NCBI GenBank assembly: GCA_964500605.1
Contig: CAZCOS010000002.1
Span: 56,584-120,583, forward strand
Length of the DNA: 64,000 bases
Direction of reading: 5' to 3'
DNA from: Sterolibacterium sp964500605
Lineage (GTDB): Bacteria; Pseudomonadota; Gammaproteobacteria; Burkholderiales; Rhodocyclaceae
This document shows, piece by piece, positions 16,387-24,052 of the stretch. The notes under the pieces are model-generated. The model did not search any database. It saw nothing but the letters and a program-made list of their open reading frames with translations, and was not told where the DNA came from. The position numbers and the translations under genes are program-made. Within the stretch, counting starts at the first letter, position 1, and each line of letters opens with the position of its first letter.

Positions 16387-17537
16387 TTCAGGCGGGGATC
16401 GAGGGCGTCGCGCAGGGCATCGGTGAAGAGGGAAAAGGCGGTGACGAGCAGGGCCATTGCGAAACTGGCGGCGACAAGTTGCCACCATTTTCCGAGGATG
16501 AGCTCGTTTTGTGCTTCATTGAGCATGCTGCCCCAGGAGACGGCATCGACTGGAACGCCGAAGCCGAGGAAGGAGAGAATGACTTCGGATTTGATGAAGC
16601 CAACGGCCAGCAAGGAGAGCTGTACCAGGGCCACATGGCTGACATTGGGGAGGATGTGCAGGAAGATCATGCGGGTGTGCGAGGCCCCCATGGCATCGGC
16701 AGCTTGAACGTATTCGCGGGTTTTATGTTTGAGGTATTCGGCACGCATCTGCCGGAAAACACCGGTCCAGCCGGTGAGGCTGAGAATCAGCACGATGCTG
16801 AGCAAACCCTTGCCTTTGGGCACGACGGCGGCCACGGCGAGAATCAGCAGCAGGTAGGGCAGGGAGGTGAAGATGCTGTAGAAGCCGTTGAGCAGATCAT
16901 CCAGCCAGCCTCCGAAATAACCGGCCAGTGCGCCCAGAAGTGTGCCGATGGCTGTGGCGATGAGGGCGGCCATGAGGCCGACGATGATGGAGGTCTGGGA
17001 TCCCTTGATGGTTTTTTGCAGGATGTCGCGTCCCCATTTGTCGCCGCCGAAGGGGAGTGTGGCGCGTCGCGCCGTGGTATCGGCAAGGGCTGGGCTCGAT
17101 TTTTTTGCGGCATGGATGGCCCGCAATTCGTCTGCCAGTGGGTCCTCAATACCTTCATGATCGACCGCGAGAGCCGCCGTTGAGAGGGGAGCCGAAGCGG
17201 AAATGCCACGTTCGGCGTTGATTTCCGCAATGTCGGCCGCTAGGGGGTCTAGTGGATTTTCAGCGGGAGGGATGCGAGCCGGTTCGGGGAGGGGAGGGGG
17301 GCCGGGGCGACTTTGTGCTGGGCCGAGAAAGGAGGGAGGGGCGTAGCTTACGCCAGTTTCGCGTGACCAGTCTGCGGCGATCCACCCCGAGGCTGAGGCC
17401 AGCGTGAGCAGGAGAAAAGCGCATACGATGCCCAGGCAGAGCATGGCGAGGCGGTCTGCCCGGAGCCGCCTCCAGGCCAGACGCCACAGGCCGGCGGAAT
17501 GGATCGGGGCTGGGGTTTGCAGGGTGGCTGTGTTCAT
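16383..17537 (-). CDS. Peptide ABC transporter permease (YejE/DppC-like)
   Basis: A 384-residue inner-membrane permease of the binding-protein-dependent family. An N-terminal membrane helix (residues about 33-55) is followed by a segment of about 95 residues rich in Pro, Ala, Asp and Glu (LPEPARIPPAENPLDPLAAD). The conserved FGGDKWGRDILQKTIKG then leads into five more helices. The EAA-type loop facing the ATPase is YVQAADAMGASHTRMIFLHI. The long insert between helix 1 and the GRD motif is larger than in DppC. Starts and stops overlap by 4 bp on both sides, so it is coupled to the other permease and the ATPase. Confidence 0.9.
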   Translation of the reverse strand: MNTATLQTPAPIHSAGLWRLAWRRLRADRLAMLCLGIVCAFLLLTLASASGWIAADWSRETGVSYAPPSFLGPAQSRPGPPPLPEPARIPPAENPLDPLAADIAEINAERGISASAPLSTAALAVDHEGIEDPLADELRAIHAAKKSSPALADTTARRATLPFGGDKWGRDILQKTIKGSQTSIIVGLMAALIATAIGTLLGALAGYFGGWLDDLLNGFYSIFTSLPYLLLILAVAAVVPKGKGLLSIVLILSLTGWTGVFRQMRAEYLKHKTREYVQAADAMGASHTRMIFLHILPNVSHVALVQLSLLAVGFIKSEVILSFLGFGVPVDAVSWGSMLNEAQNELILGKWWQLVAASFAMALLVTAFSLFTDALRDALDPRLK

Positions 17538-18472
17538 TTGAGCTGCACCCGGGGATCGACGAGCCGGTAGAGCAGGTCGGCCAGGAGGTTGAAGAACACC
17601 GTGGCAAACGCGACGTAGACGGTGATGGCTTTGATGACGGGAAAATCGGAGCGGTCTACGGCCATGATGACTTCCCGGCCGATGCCGGGAATCGAAAAGA
17701 AACGTTCGATCAGGAAGGCACCGATTAGCAGACCGGGAAGATTGGCGGCGACATGGGTGATGAGGGGAATCGAGGCATTGCGAAGGACGTGCCGCCAGAG
17801 AATGCGATGCTCGGATAGCCCTTTGGCGCGGGCCGTCCGGACGTAGTCCTGATTGATTTCATCGAGCATGAAGGTGCGGTAGAGGCGAAGGTTGGGGGCG
17901 ATGCTGACGGTCAGGGCGATCAGGATGGGCAAGGTGGCGTAGGTGAAAAGGTTTTGCATGAGGCCGTCTCCCCAACCCTGCACGGGAAACCAGCCGAACT
18001 GATAGGCAAAGAAATACTGGAAGACGATGATGTAGACAAGGATGCTGATGGACATGCCGGCCGTGCATAGAACCATGATGAATCGGTCGGTCAGGCTGCC
18101 CCGGACGTAGGCAACGGCCAGGGCCAGGGCAATGGCGATCAAGACTTCAAGAATCTGCAGGGGAATCAGGACGGTGAGAGAAGGCCCCAGCCGGGTGGAA
18201 AGAATGCGGGAGACGGGTTCGTTGGTGCTCCAGCTTGCGCCGAAATCTCCGGTGGCGATTTGCTTGATGAAAATCCAGAGTTGGACCCAGTAGGGCTGGT
18301 CGATGCCGAGCTGGTGGCGGATGTTGGCAATCTGTTCCGGGTTGGAGATTTTCCCGGCCAGCACATAGGCCGGGTCGCCGCCGACCCAGTTGAACAGGAA
18401 AAACACCAGCAGAACCACGCCGAGGAGGGTGGGAATCATCTGCCAGAGACGGCGCAGGATGAAGGCGGTCAT
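17534..18472 (-). CDS. Peptide ABC transporter permease (YejB/DppB-like)
   Basis: A 312-residue permease of the DppB/OppB group. The N-terminal helix (FILRRLWQMIPTLLGVVLLV) is followed by the typical periplasmic GGDPAYVLAGK region and five further helices. The conserved cytoplasmic EAA-type loop is DYVRTARAKGLSEHRILWRH, and the C-terminus has the family's GLLIGAFLIERFFSIPGIGR. Its start overlaps the stop of the NosR-like gene by 4 bp, which couples transporter translation to that flavoprotein. No periplasmic substrate-binding protein gene is found on either side of the transporter. Confidence 0.92.
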   Translation of the reverse strand: MTAFILRRLWQMIPTLLGVVLLVFFLFNWVGGDPAYVLAGKISNPEQIANIRHQLGIDQPYWVQLWIFIKQIATGDFGASWSTNEPVSRILSTRLGPSLTVLIPLQILEVLIAIALALAVAYVRGSLTDRFIMVLCTAGMSISILVYIIVFQYFFAYQFGWFPVQGWGDGLMQNLFTYATLPILIALTVSIAPNLRLYRTFMLDEINQDYVRTARAKGLSEHRILWRHVLRNASIPLITHVAANLPGLLIGAFLIERFFSIPGIGREVIMAVDRSDFPVIKAITVYVAFATVFFNLLADLLYRLVDPRVQLK

Positions 18473-21153
18473 GAGGCATTCACCGGTTCGTTGTCACCCA
18501 GCATGTCGGGCAGCCATTGCAGCAGCGTACCGAACCCGGGATCGTGAGAAATGATGAAGAACAGAAGCGAGGCGAGGAGGATGTTCTTGATGCTGACGTA
18601 GGCGGCCATGTCACCCCAGCTGGCGGGGCGGAAGCGTCGTTCCCACCAGGGGCCTTCGCGCACGATGGGTTTGGTTTGCATCCGTGCCGTGATTTCGTAA
18701 AGGCTCCAGATCAACCACCACGAGAGGATGGGCAGGTGATCCAGCCGCCCGGCTGCGCCTAGCAGCCAGGCCCAGCTGGTGAGCAGGGCGAGAATCATCC
18801 CCACGCCGTTCAGGAGGATGTCACGCTTTTCAAAGCGGCTGCGCCAGGGAAAGAGATCAAGGAGTTCTGCACCCAGCCATCGGGTGACGCTCAGACGAGG
18901 CGGGCGGTTGGAGACGGGCTGGGCGGGTGAAGTGGAAACAGGTGTGATGGGAATGAAGTAACCCCGTGCGTTGATGGGGGTCAGGGGCAAACCGGCTTTG
19001 TTTCTCTGTTTGCGTTCTTTCGAGAGGGGCGGGCAGGCGTGGTCGTCGTAGTACATGACCATGCAATCCAGACAGAGCAGGCATTCTCTTTGGTCGATGG
19101 CCCCGGATTGCTTGTCGATCGCCTGGGATTCGCAGCCGTGTTCGCAGGCTGTGCAGGGTCCGCATTCTTGCTTGCGCTTGAGTCCCCACCAGCGGAAGGT
19201 CGAAGGAATGGCCAGGCTGGCGCCTAGTGGACAAAGGTACTTGCAGAAAGGCCGTTCGGTGAAAAGGGCGGCGATAATCAGCACGGCCCAGAAGGTGACA
19301 AAGGGCCAGCTCCGGTTCCAGACCCCGACCAGAAAGGTGGTCTTGAAAGGTTCGACTTCGGCGAGCTGTTCGGCGAGTTCCATCGAGTGAAAGGAGGCCA
19401 GGGCAAGGACGACGAAAACGAGGTATTTGAGCCATTTCAGCTTGTCGTGCATTGCGCGGGGCAGCAGAAATTGCCAGCGTTTGAGGCCGATTTTTCCGCC
19501 GATCTTGTAGAGCAGTTCGCTCATCGTGCCGTAGGGACACATCCATCCGCAAAACAGGCCACGCCCCCAGAAGAAGACGGTGAGGAGGATGAACCACCAG
19601 AACAGGAAGATGAAAGGGTCGGACAGGAAGAGCGGCCATTCCCATTTGAACAGCAGGGCGTGGAGCAGGGTGAGAACCTGGGTGATGGATGGTTGGGCCT
19701 TTAGATAAATACCGGCAAAGGCGATGGCAACGAGCCACAGAGCATATTTCGGCAGGGAAACCCAGCGTTTGTCGCGGCGCGAGGAGCGACGCACGAGCTG
19801 ATCGCGCAGGGCATAAACGATGCCACCGGCCAGCAGGAAGAGGAGAAAGAGGGCAATTTCGATGGGGCGACTCTTCCAGACACGCAGCCAGGTTGGATCA
19901 GGCGGCCGATAGTCTGGGTGGCCGCCTTCAAGATAATGCCCGGGTAGCCAGTATTCTTGTTCGAAGTTGGTGAAAACGAGGGCGTTGGTTTTTTTGTCGA
20001 TCTTGCTGGCCCGGAAGATGAGACGCCAGGGATAGGCTTCCGAGAAATTGCCGCTTCGGAGGATGAAAATGGCTGTTTCGGAAAAAGGCGGCGCATGGGC
20101 AGCGTGGATGGCTTCGGGCAGCAGGGAGTCGATGTCACGGAAGGTGAAAGTGTCCATGTCCTGGCCAACCAGGATGCGGTCGAAAAGTCCGCCATGAACG
20201 AACCCCACGCCCTTAAAGGATTCCGTGCCATTTCCGGCGACGAAAATGGCGTGTTCGTTCTTCTTTAGCCGCGACATGAGGTTTTCGTAGCCCTCCTCGC
20301 CCAGGATGGCGCGGCCGATGTCCGGGGCGTTGAGAACACCGAAATACAGGTCCATATAGGGACGGCCCGTGGCGGGCAAGCCCAGTGTGGCGTTATCGAC
20401 GGTCAGCTGGCGGATGGCCCCTTCCTTGAGAAGCGTGGGCCAGTCGGCAAGGTTGGCGGTGGCCGGGGCCAAACGGGCAGGGGGGCGTTCGCTGCCCTTG
20501 AGGATTCCGACCTGCTTGGCGATGGCGATGCTGGAATGAAGGATGATCTGGTTTTCGGAGATGACAGTGACCGTGGCTGCGCTGATGGCGTCTAATCCGA
20601 CAACGCCTTCATTGGGTCGTGATTGGCCAATCTCGATCTTGTCGCCGACGAATTTTCCGACATACTGGTGGATGAAGTTCAGCAGGACGCTTTCGGGAAT
20701 GCCGGAAAGCAGCAAGGGCTCGGAATGCTTGAGGATGCGAACGCCCGTGATGACGCCCTGTGGATCCATGCCGATCAGGGTGATGATGGGCTTTCCGGAA
20801 TAACCGGGGATGTCGATGATGTCGCTGGAGAGAAAGACGAAACCGATACGTTTTTTCTCGCCAGAAGTGGCGATCTGATAACCCTCGACATAAGGCGGCT
20901 TGCCCATGCGTGGGGAAAACTGCGTCGCACCGGGCAGAACGTCGGCGCAGGGGGCGTAAGCACAAAGATTCGCGTCGCTGAAAAGTTGTTCGGGCAGGGT
21001 GATGTCAAAGGAGCTGGTTCCGGTTGCAGAAAGCGGAATGGCCAGAACACAGAAAAAGAGCAAGCACTTGCGCAGGGCGAGAAAACCCGCGCTGGCTCGC
21101 CTTCGCAGAAGGCTGATCCCGAGAAGTCGCCATCCTGTCAGGGCCGTAGGCAT
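18469..21153 (-). CDS. NosR-like FMN-binding, iron-sulfur membrane protein
   Basis: About 894 residues. A signal segment (CLLFFCVLAIPLSATG) leads into a periplasmic FMN-binding domain with the covalent flavin motif DAISAATVT. A membrane core follows with two CxxxCP motifs (GLFCGWMCPYG, CKYLCPLGA). Then comes a cytoplasmic ferredoxin-like domain for two 4Fe-4S clusters (CGPCTACEHGCESQAI, CLLCLDCMVMYYDDHACP), and finally three more helices. This is the NosR plan; NosR passes electrons to nitrous oxide reductase and supports its expression. No nosZ or nosDFY is in the window. The start at MPTALTGWRLL is chosen because longer forms would run into the upstream lipoprotein gene's end. It overlaps the permease gene by 4 bp. 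Confidence 0.88.
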   Translation of the reverse strand: MPTALTGWRLLGISLLRRRASAGFLALRKCLLFFCVLAIPLSATGTSSFDITLPEQLFSDANLCAYAPCADVLPGATQFSPRMGKPPYVEGYQIATSGEKKRIGFVFLSSDIIDIPGYSGKPIITLIGMDPQGVITGVRILKHSEPLLLSGIPESVLLNFIHQYVGKFVGDKIEIGQSRPNEGVVGLDAISAATVTVISENQIILHSSIAIAKQVGILKGSERPPARLAPATANLADWPTLLKEGAIRQLTVDNATLGLPATGRPYMDLYFGVLNAPDIGRAILGEEGYENLMSRLKKNEHAIFVAGNGTESFKGVGFVHGGLFDRILVGQDMDTFTFRDIDSLLPEAIHAAHAPPFSETAIFILRSGNFSEAYPWRLIFRASKIDKKTNALVFTNFEQEYWLPGHYLEGGHPDYRPPDPTWLRVWKSRPIEIALFLLFLLAGGIVYALRDQLVRRSSRRDKRWVSLPKYALWLVAIAFAGIYLKAQPSITQVLTLLHALLFKWEWPLFLSDPFIFLFWWFILLTVFFWGRGLFCGWMCPYGTMSELLYKIGGKIGLKRWQFLLPRAMHDKLKWLKYLVFVVLALASFHSMELAEQLAEVEPFKTTFLVGVWNRSWPFVTFWAVLIIAALFTERPFCKYLCPLGASLAIPSTFRWWGLKRKQECGPCTACEHGCESQAIDKQSGAIDQRECLLCLDCMVMYYDDHACPPLSKERKQRNKAGLPLTPINARGYFIPITPVSTSPAQPVSNRPPRLSVTRWLGAELLDLFPWRSRFEKRDILLNGVGMILALLTSWAWLLGAAGRLDHLPILSWWLIWSLYEITARMQTKPIVREGPWWERRFRPASWGDMAAYVSIKNILLASLLFFIISHDPGFGTLLQWLPDMLGDNEPVNAS

Positions 21154-21208
21154 GACATCAGCTGAGCAGGTGGGCAGGACGGCGAGCCGGGGCCTTCTCG
21201 GGAGGGCT

Positions 21209-22471
21209 TCAGAAAGCGGAGAGGGTGGTCCCCGCCGCACCGACGGCAGCCAGACCGGAGATGCCTGCACTCAGGGCATTCAGGTCATTTGAAGTACCGG
21301 AGGACTGGAGCGTCCATTGGGTGCCATCGGTGCTGGTGTAGAGACTGCCGTTATTGCCAGCAGCGATGAATTGGCGGCCGAAGAGAATGGCTTTCAGGTT
21401 GTTGTTGCCGATATTACCCAGACGCCAGCTGGCTCCTTGGTCGGTGCTGATGAGTTGTGTGCCCGCTGCGCCAACGGCGATGAACGCGCCGGATGTGCTG
21501 CCGGTAGTGGCATCGGTGATCAGTCCGTAAGCAATGCCGTTGAGGTCGCGGTGGGTTAGCGCGGGAGCCGGAGTCCAGGTGACACCATTGGTGCTGGTCA
21601 GCAACAGGCCGCCTTGACCGACTACTATCCAGAGTCCGTCTCCGTAAGTGGCGGCGTAAAGATTCTGAGTCGTTCCGGAGGTTTGGGTGTTCCAGTTTAT
21701 GCCGTCCAGACTGGTCAGTATGAGACCTCCCTGACCAACGGCAACGTAGCCCCCTGCGCCATTGGTGGTTATGGCGAGGATGTTGCGGGTGGTTCCGGTG
21801 GTTTGGAGTGTCCAGGTCTGGGCGTCTGTACTGCGCAAAACAGTGCCATTACTGCCCGCGGCCAGGAAAACGCCGCCGTAGACGACGGTGGAAAAGTCAG
21901 GCGTTGGTGTGGGCAGGGTCGGCGTGACGGCGGTCCAGCTGAGGGGGGTGTGGGCGTTGAAATAGTTGGAGGTGTAAATCGTTCCTGCATTGCCAACGGC
22001 AACGAAACGAGTGTTGCCGTTGGCATCACTTTGAGCGGCTACGCCATTGAGTGTGGTGTTTCCAAGAGCGGGGAGCAGCGTCCAGTTTCCTCCGGCCAGT
22101 CGGGGCGTGGCGGTGATGGACGGGCTGCCGGGGCCGCCGGGGCCACCGTCAATCCGGGCGTTGATGGTGAACGAGTAGGGCTTACCGTTGGTGAGATTGT
22201 GGATGACCAGCGGCGAGGTGGCCTTGGGAAAGGAAAAGCCGCCAATATTGAGCCAGTTCTCCGGCGTGACATTCTGGCCGGGTGCGGCAAAAACCCAGTA
22301 TTCGGTCTTGGGCGCGGCCGTCCAGGTGACGGTGACGCTGCCATCTCCGGCGATGACGCGTACATCAGTGGGGGCGGGGGCGGAGGAACCCAGTTCGAAT
22401 GCACCACCCAGACAGCCACTGAGAAGCAGGGTCAGGGAAGTGGCTGTAAGTAGGAGAAAGGCGCGTTTCAT
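21209..22471 (-). CDS. Lipoprotein with fibronectin III-like and beta-propeller repeats
   Basis: A 420-residue lipoprotein starting MKRAFLLLTATSLTLLLSGC, with the lipobox LSGC. A fibronectin III-like domain follows (about residues 33-125: VRVIAGDGSVTVTWTAAP...KPYSFTINARIDGG). The rest is a set of about six repeats of roughly 40 residues carrying the pattern VAVGxxGxIxTSxDGxxW, as in BNR or YCF48-like propellers. Such domains bind other proteins or glycans; the target here is unknown. It lies 55 bp upstream of the NosR-like gene on the same strand and may be cotranscribed with it. Confidence 0.82.
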   Translation of the reverse strand: MKRAFLLLTATSLTLLLSGCLGGAFELGSSAPAPTDVRVIAGDGSVTVTWTAAPKTEYWVFAAPGQNVTPENWLNIGGFSFPKATSPLVIHNLTNGKPYSFTINARIDGGPGGPGSPSITATPRLAGGNWTLLPALGNTTLNGVAAQSDANGNTRFVAVGNAGTIYTSNYFNAHTPLSWTAVTPTLPTPTPDFSTVVYGGVFLAAGSNGTVLRSTDAQTWTLQTTGTTRNILAITTNGAGGYVAVGQGGLILTSLDGINWNTQTSGTTQNLYAATYGDGLWIVVGQGGLLLTSTNGVTWTPAPALTHRDLNGIAYGLITDATTGSTSGAFIAVGAAGTQLISTDQGASWRLGNIGNNNLKAILFGRQFIAAGNNGSLYTSTDGTQWTLQSSGTSNDLNALSAGISGLAAVGAAGTTLSAF

Positions 22472-22782
22472 GGGAATCCTGTGGGGAAAAGTGAGAAAGA
22501 GTGAGGGTGAGGAAAGGATGGAGTGAGGCAAGCAGGATGGAGGGCAGACTGAGCGTCAGGATGGACAAATTTCGTGGCGGTTTGTGGCGATCGGACTTGC
22601 AGGATTGCAAGACTGCAATGATGTGGTCGCGATGGCGATGACGAGGCGGGGGATTTTAGCAGTCTGCCGGGAGGGGATGTGCCTGGATTCCCCATTCCCG
22701 GTTCTCCGGTTTTCAGGCGTGTTTTGTGCGGAGATGGGGAGTCCGGAAATGGGAAGCGCAGGTCGGGTGTGCGAGTTTGAAA
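22472..22782. other. Intergenic region without a recognised gene
   Basis: 311 bp upstream of the lipoprotein gene and downstream of the methyltransferase gene. It contains purine-rich, irregularly repeated tracts (about 22485-22545, units such as gagtgagg and ggatggag). Short open frames cross it on both strands, but none has a ribosome site or protein-like sequence. A lipoprotein promoter must lie here; I could not identify it with confidence. Confidence 0.5.
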
Positions 22783-23373
22783 TCAGGCGCGTTTCTTCAG
22801 AATGAACTGGCATTTCCGGATAGAGACGAGTTCAACATCCGGGCAATCTCGGACGAATTCATCCACAGCACGTTTGACCCCCCCTTTCCACCAGCCCCCC
22901 TCGCCGTAGTCGTCGCCTGTGATGAGCCCCCCGGGACGGACACAGCGCAGGGCGTGTTCAAGGTCGCATTTGACATATTCGTAGAGGTGGTTTCCGTCGA
23001 TGTACACCCAGTCCAGATGGGCGTCGGGCAGTTGGGCGAATGCGTCGGTCGAGGTGTTGCGCAGGATTTTGATGGAGCCGTTCTGGATGCCACTGGCAAA
23101 GCGTTGCTGGACGGCTTCGCAGCGTTGATCCATGCGCTTCTGGCTGCCGCCCATCCACCCACCGTACCAGGAGTGTTTGTATTCACTGGCATTTTCGAAT
23201 TTCCAGGGATCGACGAGATAAAGTTGGCGTGGACGGGTTTTTTTCAGGAGGCGTTGCGTGAATGCACCTTTGTGAACGCCAATTTCCATGCCGATCCCTT
23301 CTTTCGGGAGTGAGTCCAGCAGAAAATTCCGTGCGTCAATGTCCAGCATGCGTTCAAATAGACCCAGGCTCAT
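22783..23373 (-). CDS. Class I SAM-dependent methyltransferase
   Basis: A 196-residue protein of the Methyltransf_24 type. The SAM-binding glycine motif is GIGMEIGVHKGAFTQRLL (about residue 27), followed by the acidic residue at the end of the second strand (LYLVDPWKF). WVYIDGNHLYEYVKCDLEHA gives the D-x-x-H metal/substrate motif of the family, followed by VRPGGLITGDDYG. The ATG at 23373 has GGAGG eight bases upstream, so I prefer it to a longer frame. Relatives are found among sugar O-methyltransferases and cephalosporin hydroxylase-like proteins; the substrate is unknown. It stands alone on the minus strand, 49 bp behind the DsrE2 gene. Confidence 0.82.
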   Translation of the reverse strand: MSLGLFERMLDIDARNFLLDSLPKEGIGMEIGVHKGAFTQRLLKKTRPRQLYLVDPWKFENASEYKHSWYGGWMGGSQKRMDQRCEAVQQRFASGIQNGSIKILRNTSTDAFAQLPDAHLDWVYIDGNHLYEYVKCDLEHALRCVRPGGLITGDDYGEGGWWKGGVKRAVDEFVRDCPDVELVSIRKCQFILKKRA

Positions 23374-23422
23374 CAGGCATCCTCCATCATTGGAAATTGG
23401 AAGCCGGAATATAGCACTGGCA

Positions 23423-24049
23423 TCAAACGAACAAGGCGACATCGGCGCGTTTTGCGGCCGGGAGGAAGGTGGCGGCTCCTGCGAAATCAACTTCTTCAAT
23501 GAAATCAGCAGGGTTTAGTCCAAAGAGATCGACGCTCATCTGGCAGGCCGTGAACGTGACGCCGGCTTCCTGACTCATCTGACGCAAAGCGTCGAGGCTG
23601 GCGACGCCTTTATTGCGGAGCGTTTTTTGCATGAGGGCAGTGGCCAGGGTTTCAAAGCCGGGTAGGCCGGCTTGGATGAGGTTGGGAATGGGCCAGTTGA
23701 TCCGTTGGAACCAGTCTGGGCCAAAGGGCATGTTCATTGGCATGGCCGGGTTGCCCAGGGGGCTGATCTGGAGGTTAGCCAGATCCTTTCTGAGCAAAGC
23801 CAATCCGTAGAATGTGAAGAAAATCCGGGCCTCCCAGCCTAGGGCCGCGGCCGTGGAGGCAAGGATGAATGGCGGATAGGCCCAATCCAGTGTGCCCTTG
23901 CTGGCGATGATGGCCAGGGAGGGAGTGGCAGTGGTGGCGCGGTGTTCTAGAGCTTCCTCGATTTTTTGAGGCAGAAGTTCGGCCAGCCGTTCGTCGACTC
24001 GTTTCTGGATCAGGGCTTCGAGGGCTTCTTCCGTGAGGCTCGGGCTCAC
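23423..24049 (-). CDS. DsrE/DsrF-like (DsrE2) family protein
   Basis: A 208-residue protein. A coiled, charged N-terminal segment (about residues 5-38) precedes a DsrE-like Rossmann domain that begins SLAIIASKGTLDWAYPPFIL. The conserved cysteine is in FTACQMSVDLFGL, matching the active-site context of DsrE2 proteins that bind persulfide sulfur. PGFETLATALMQ and the hydrophobic IFFTFYGLALL helix also fit. Family members take part in sulfur relay. It starts with GTG three bases after the cysS stop, so it is read together with cysteinyl-tRNA synthetase, a suggestive but unproven sulfur link. Confidence 0.85.
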   Translation of the reverse strand: MSPSLTEEALEALIQKRVDERLAELLPQKIEEALEHRATTATPSLAIIASKGTLDWAYPPFILASTAAALGWEARIFFTFYGLALLRKDLANLQISPLGNPAMPMNMPFGPDWFQRINWPIPNLIQAGLPGFETLATALMQKTLRNKGVASLDALRQMSQEAGVTFTACQMSVDLFGLNPADFIEEVDFAGAATFLPAAKRADVALFV

Positions 24050-24052
24050 GAT

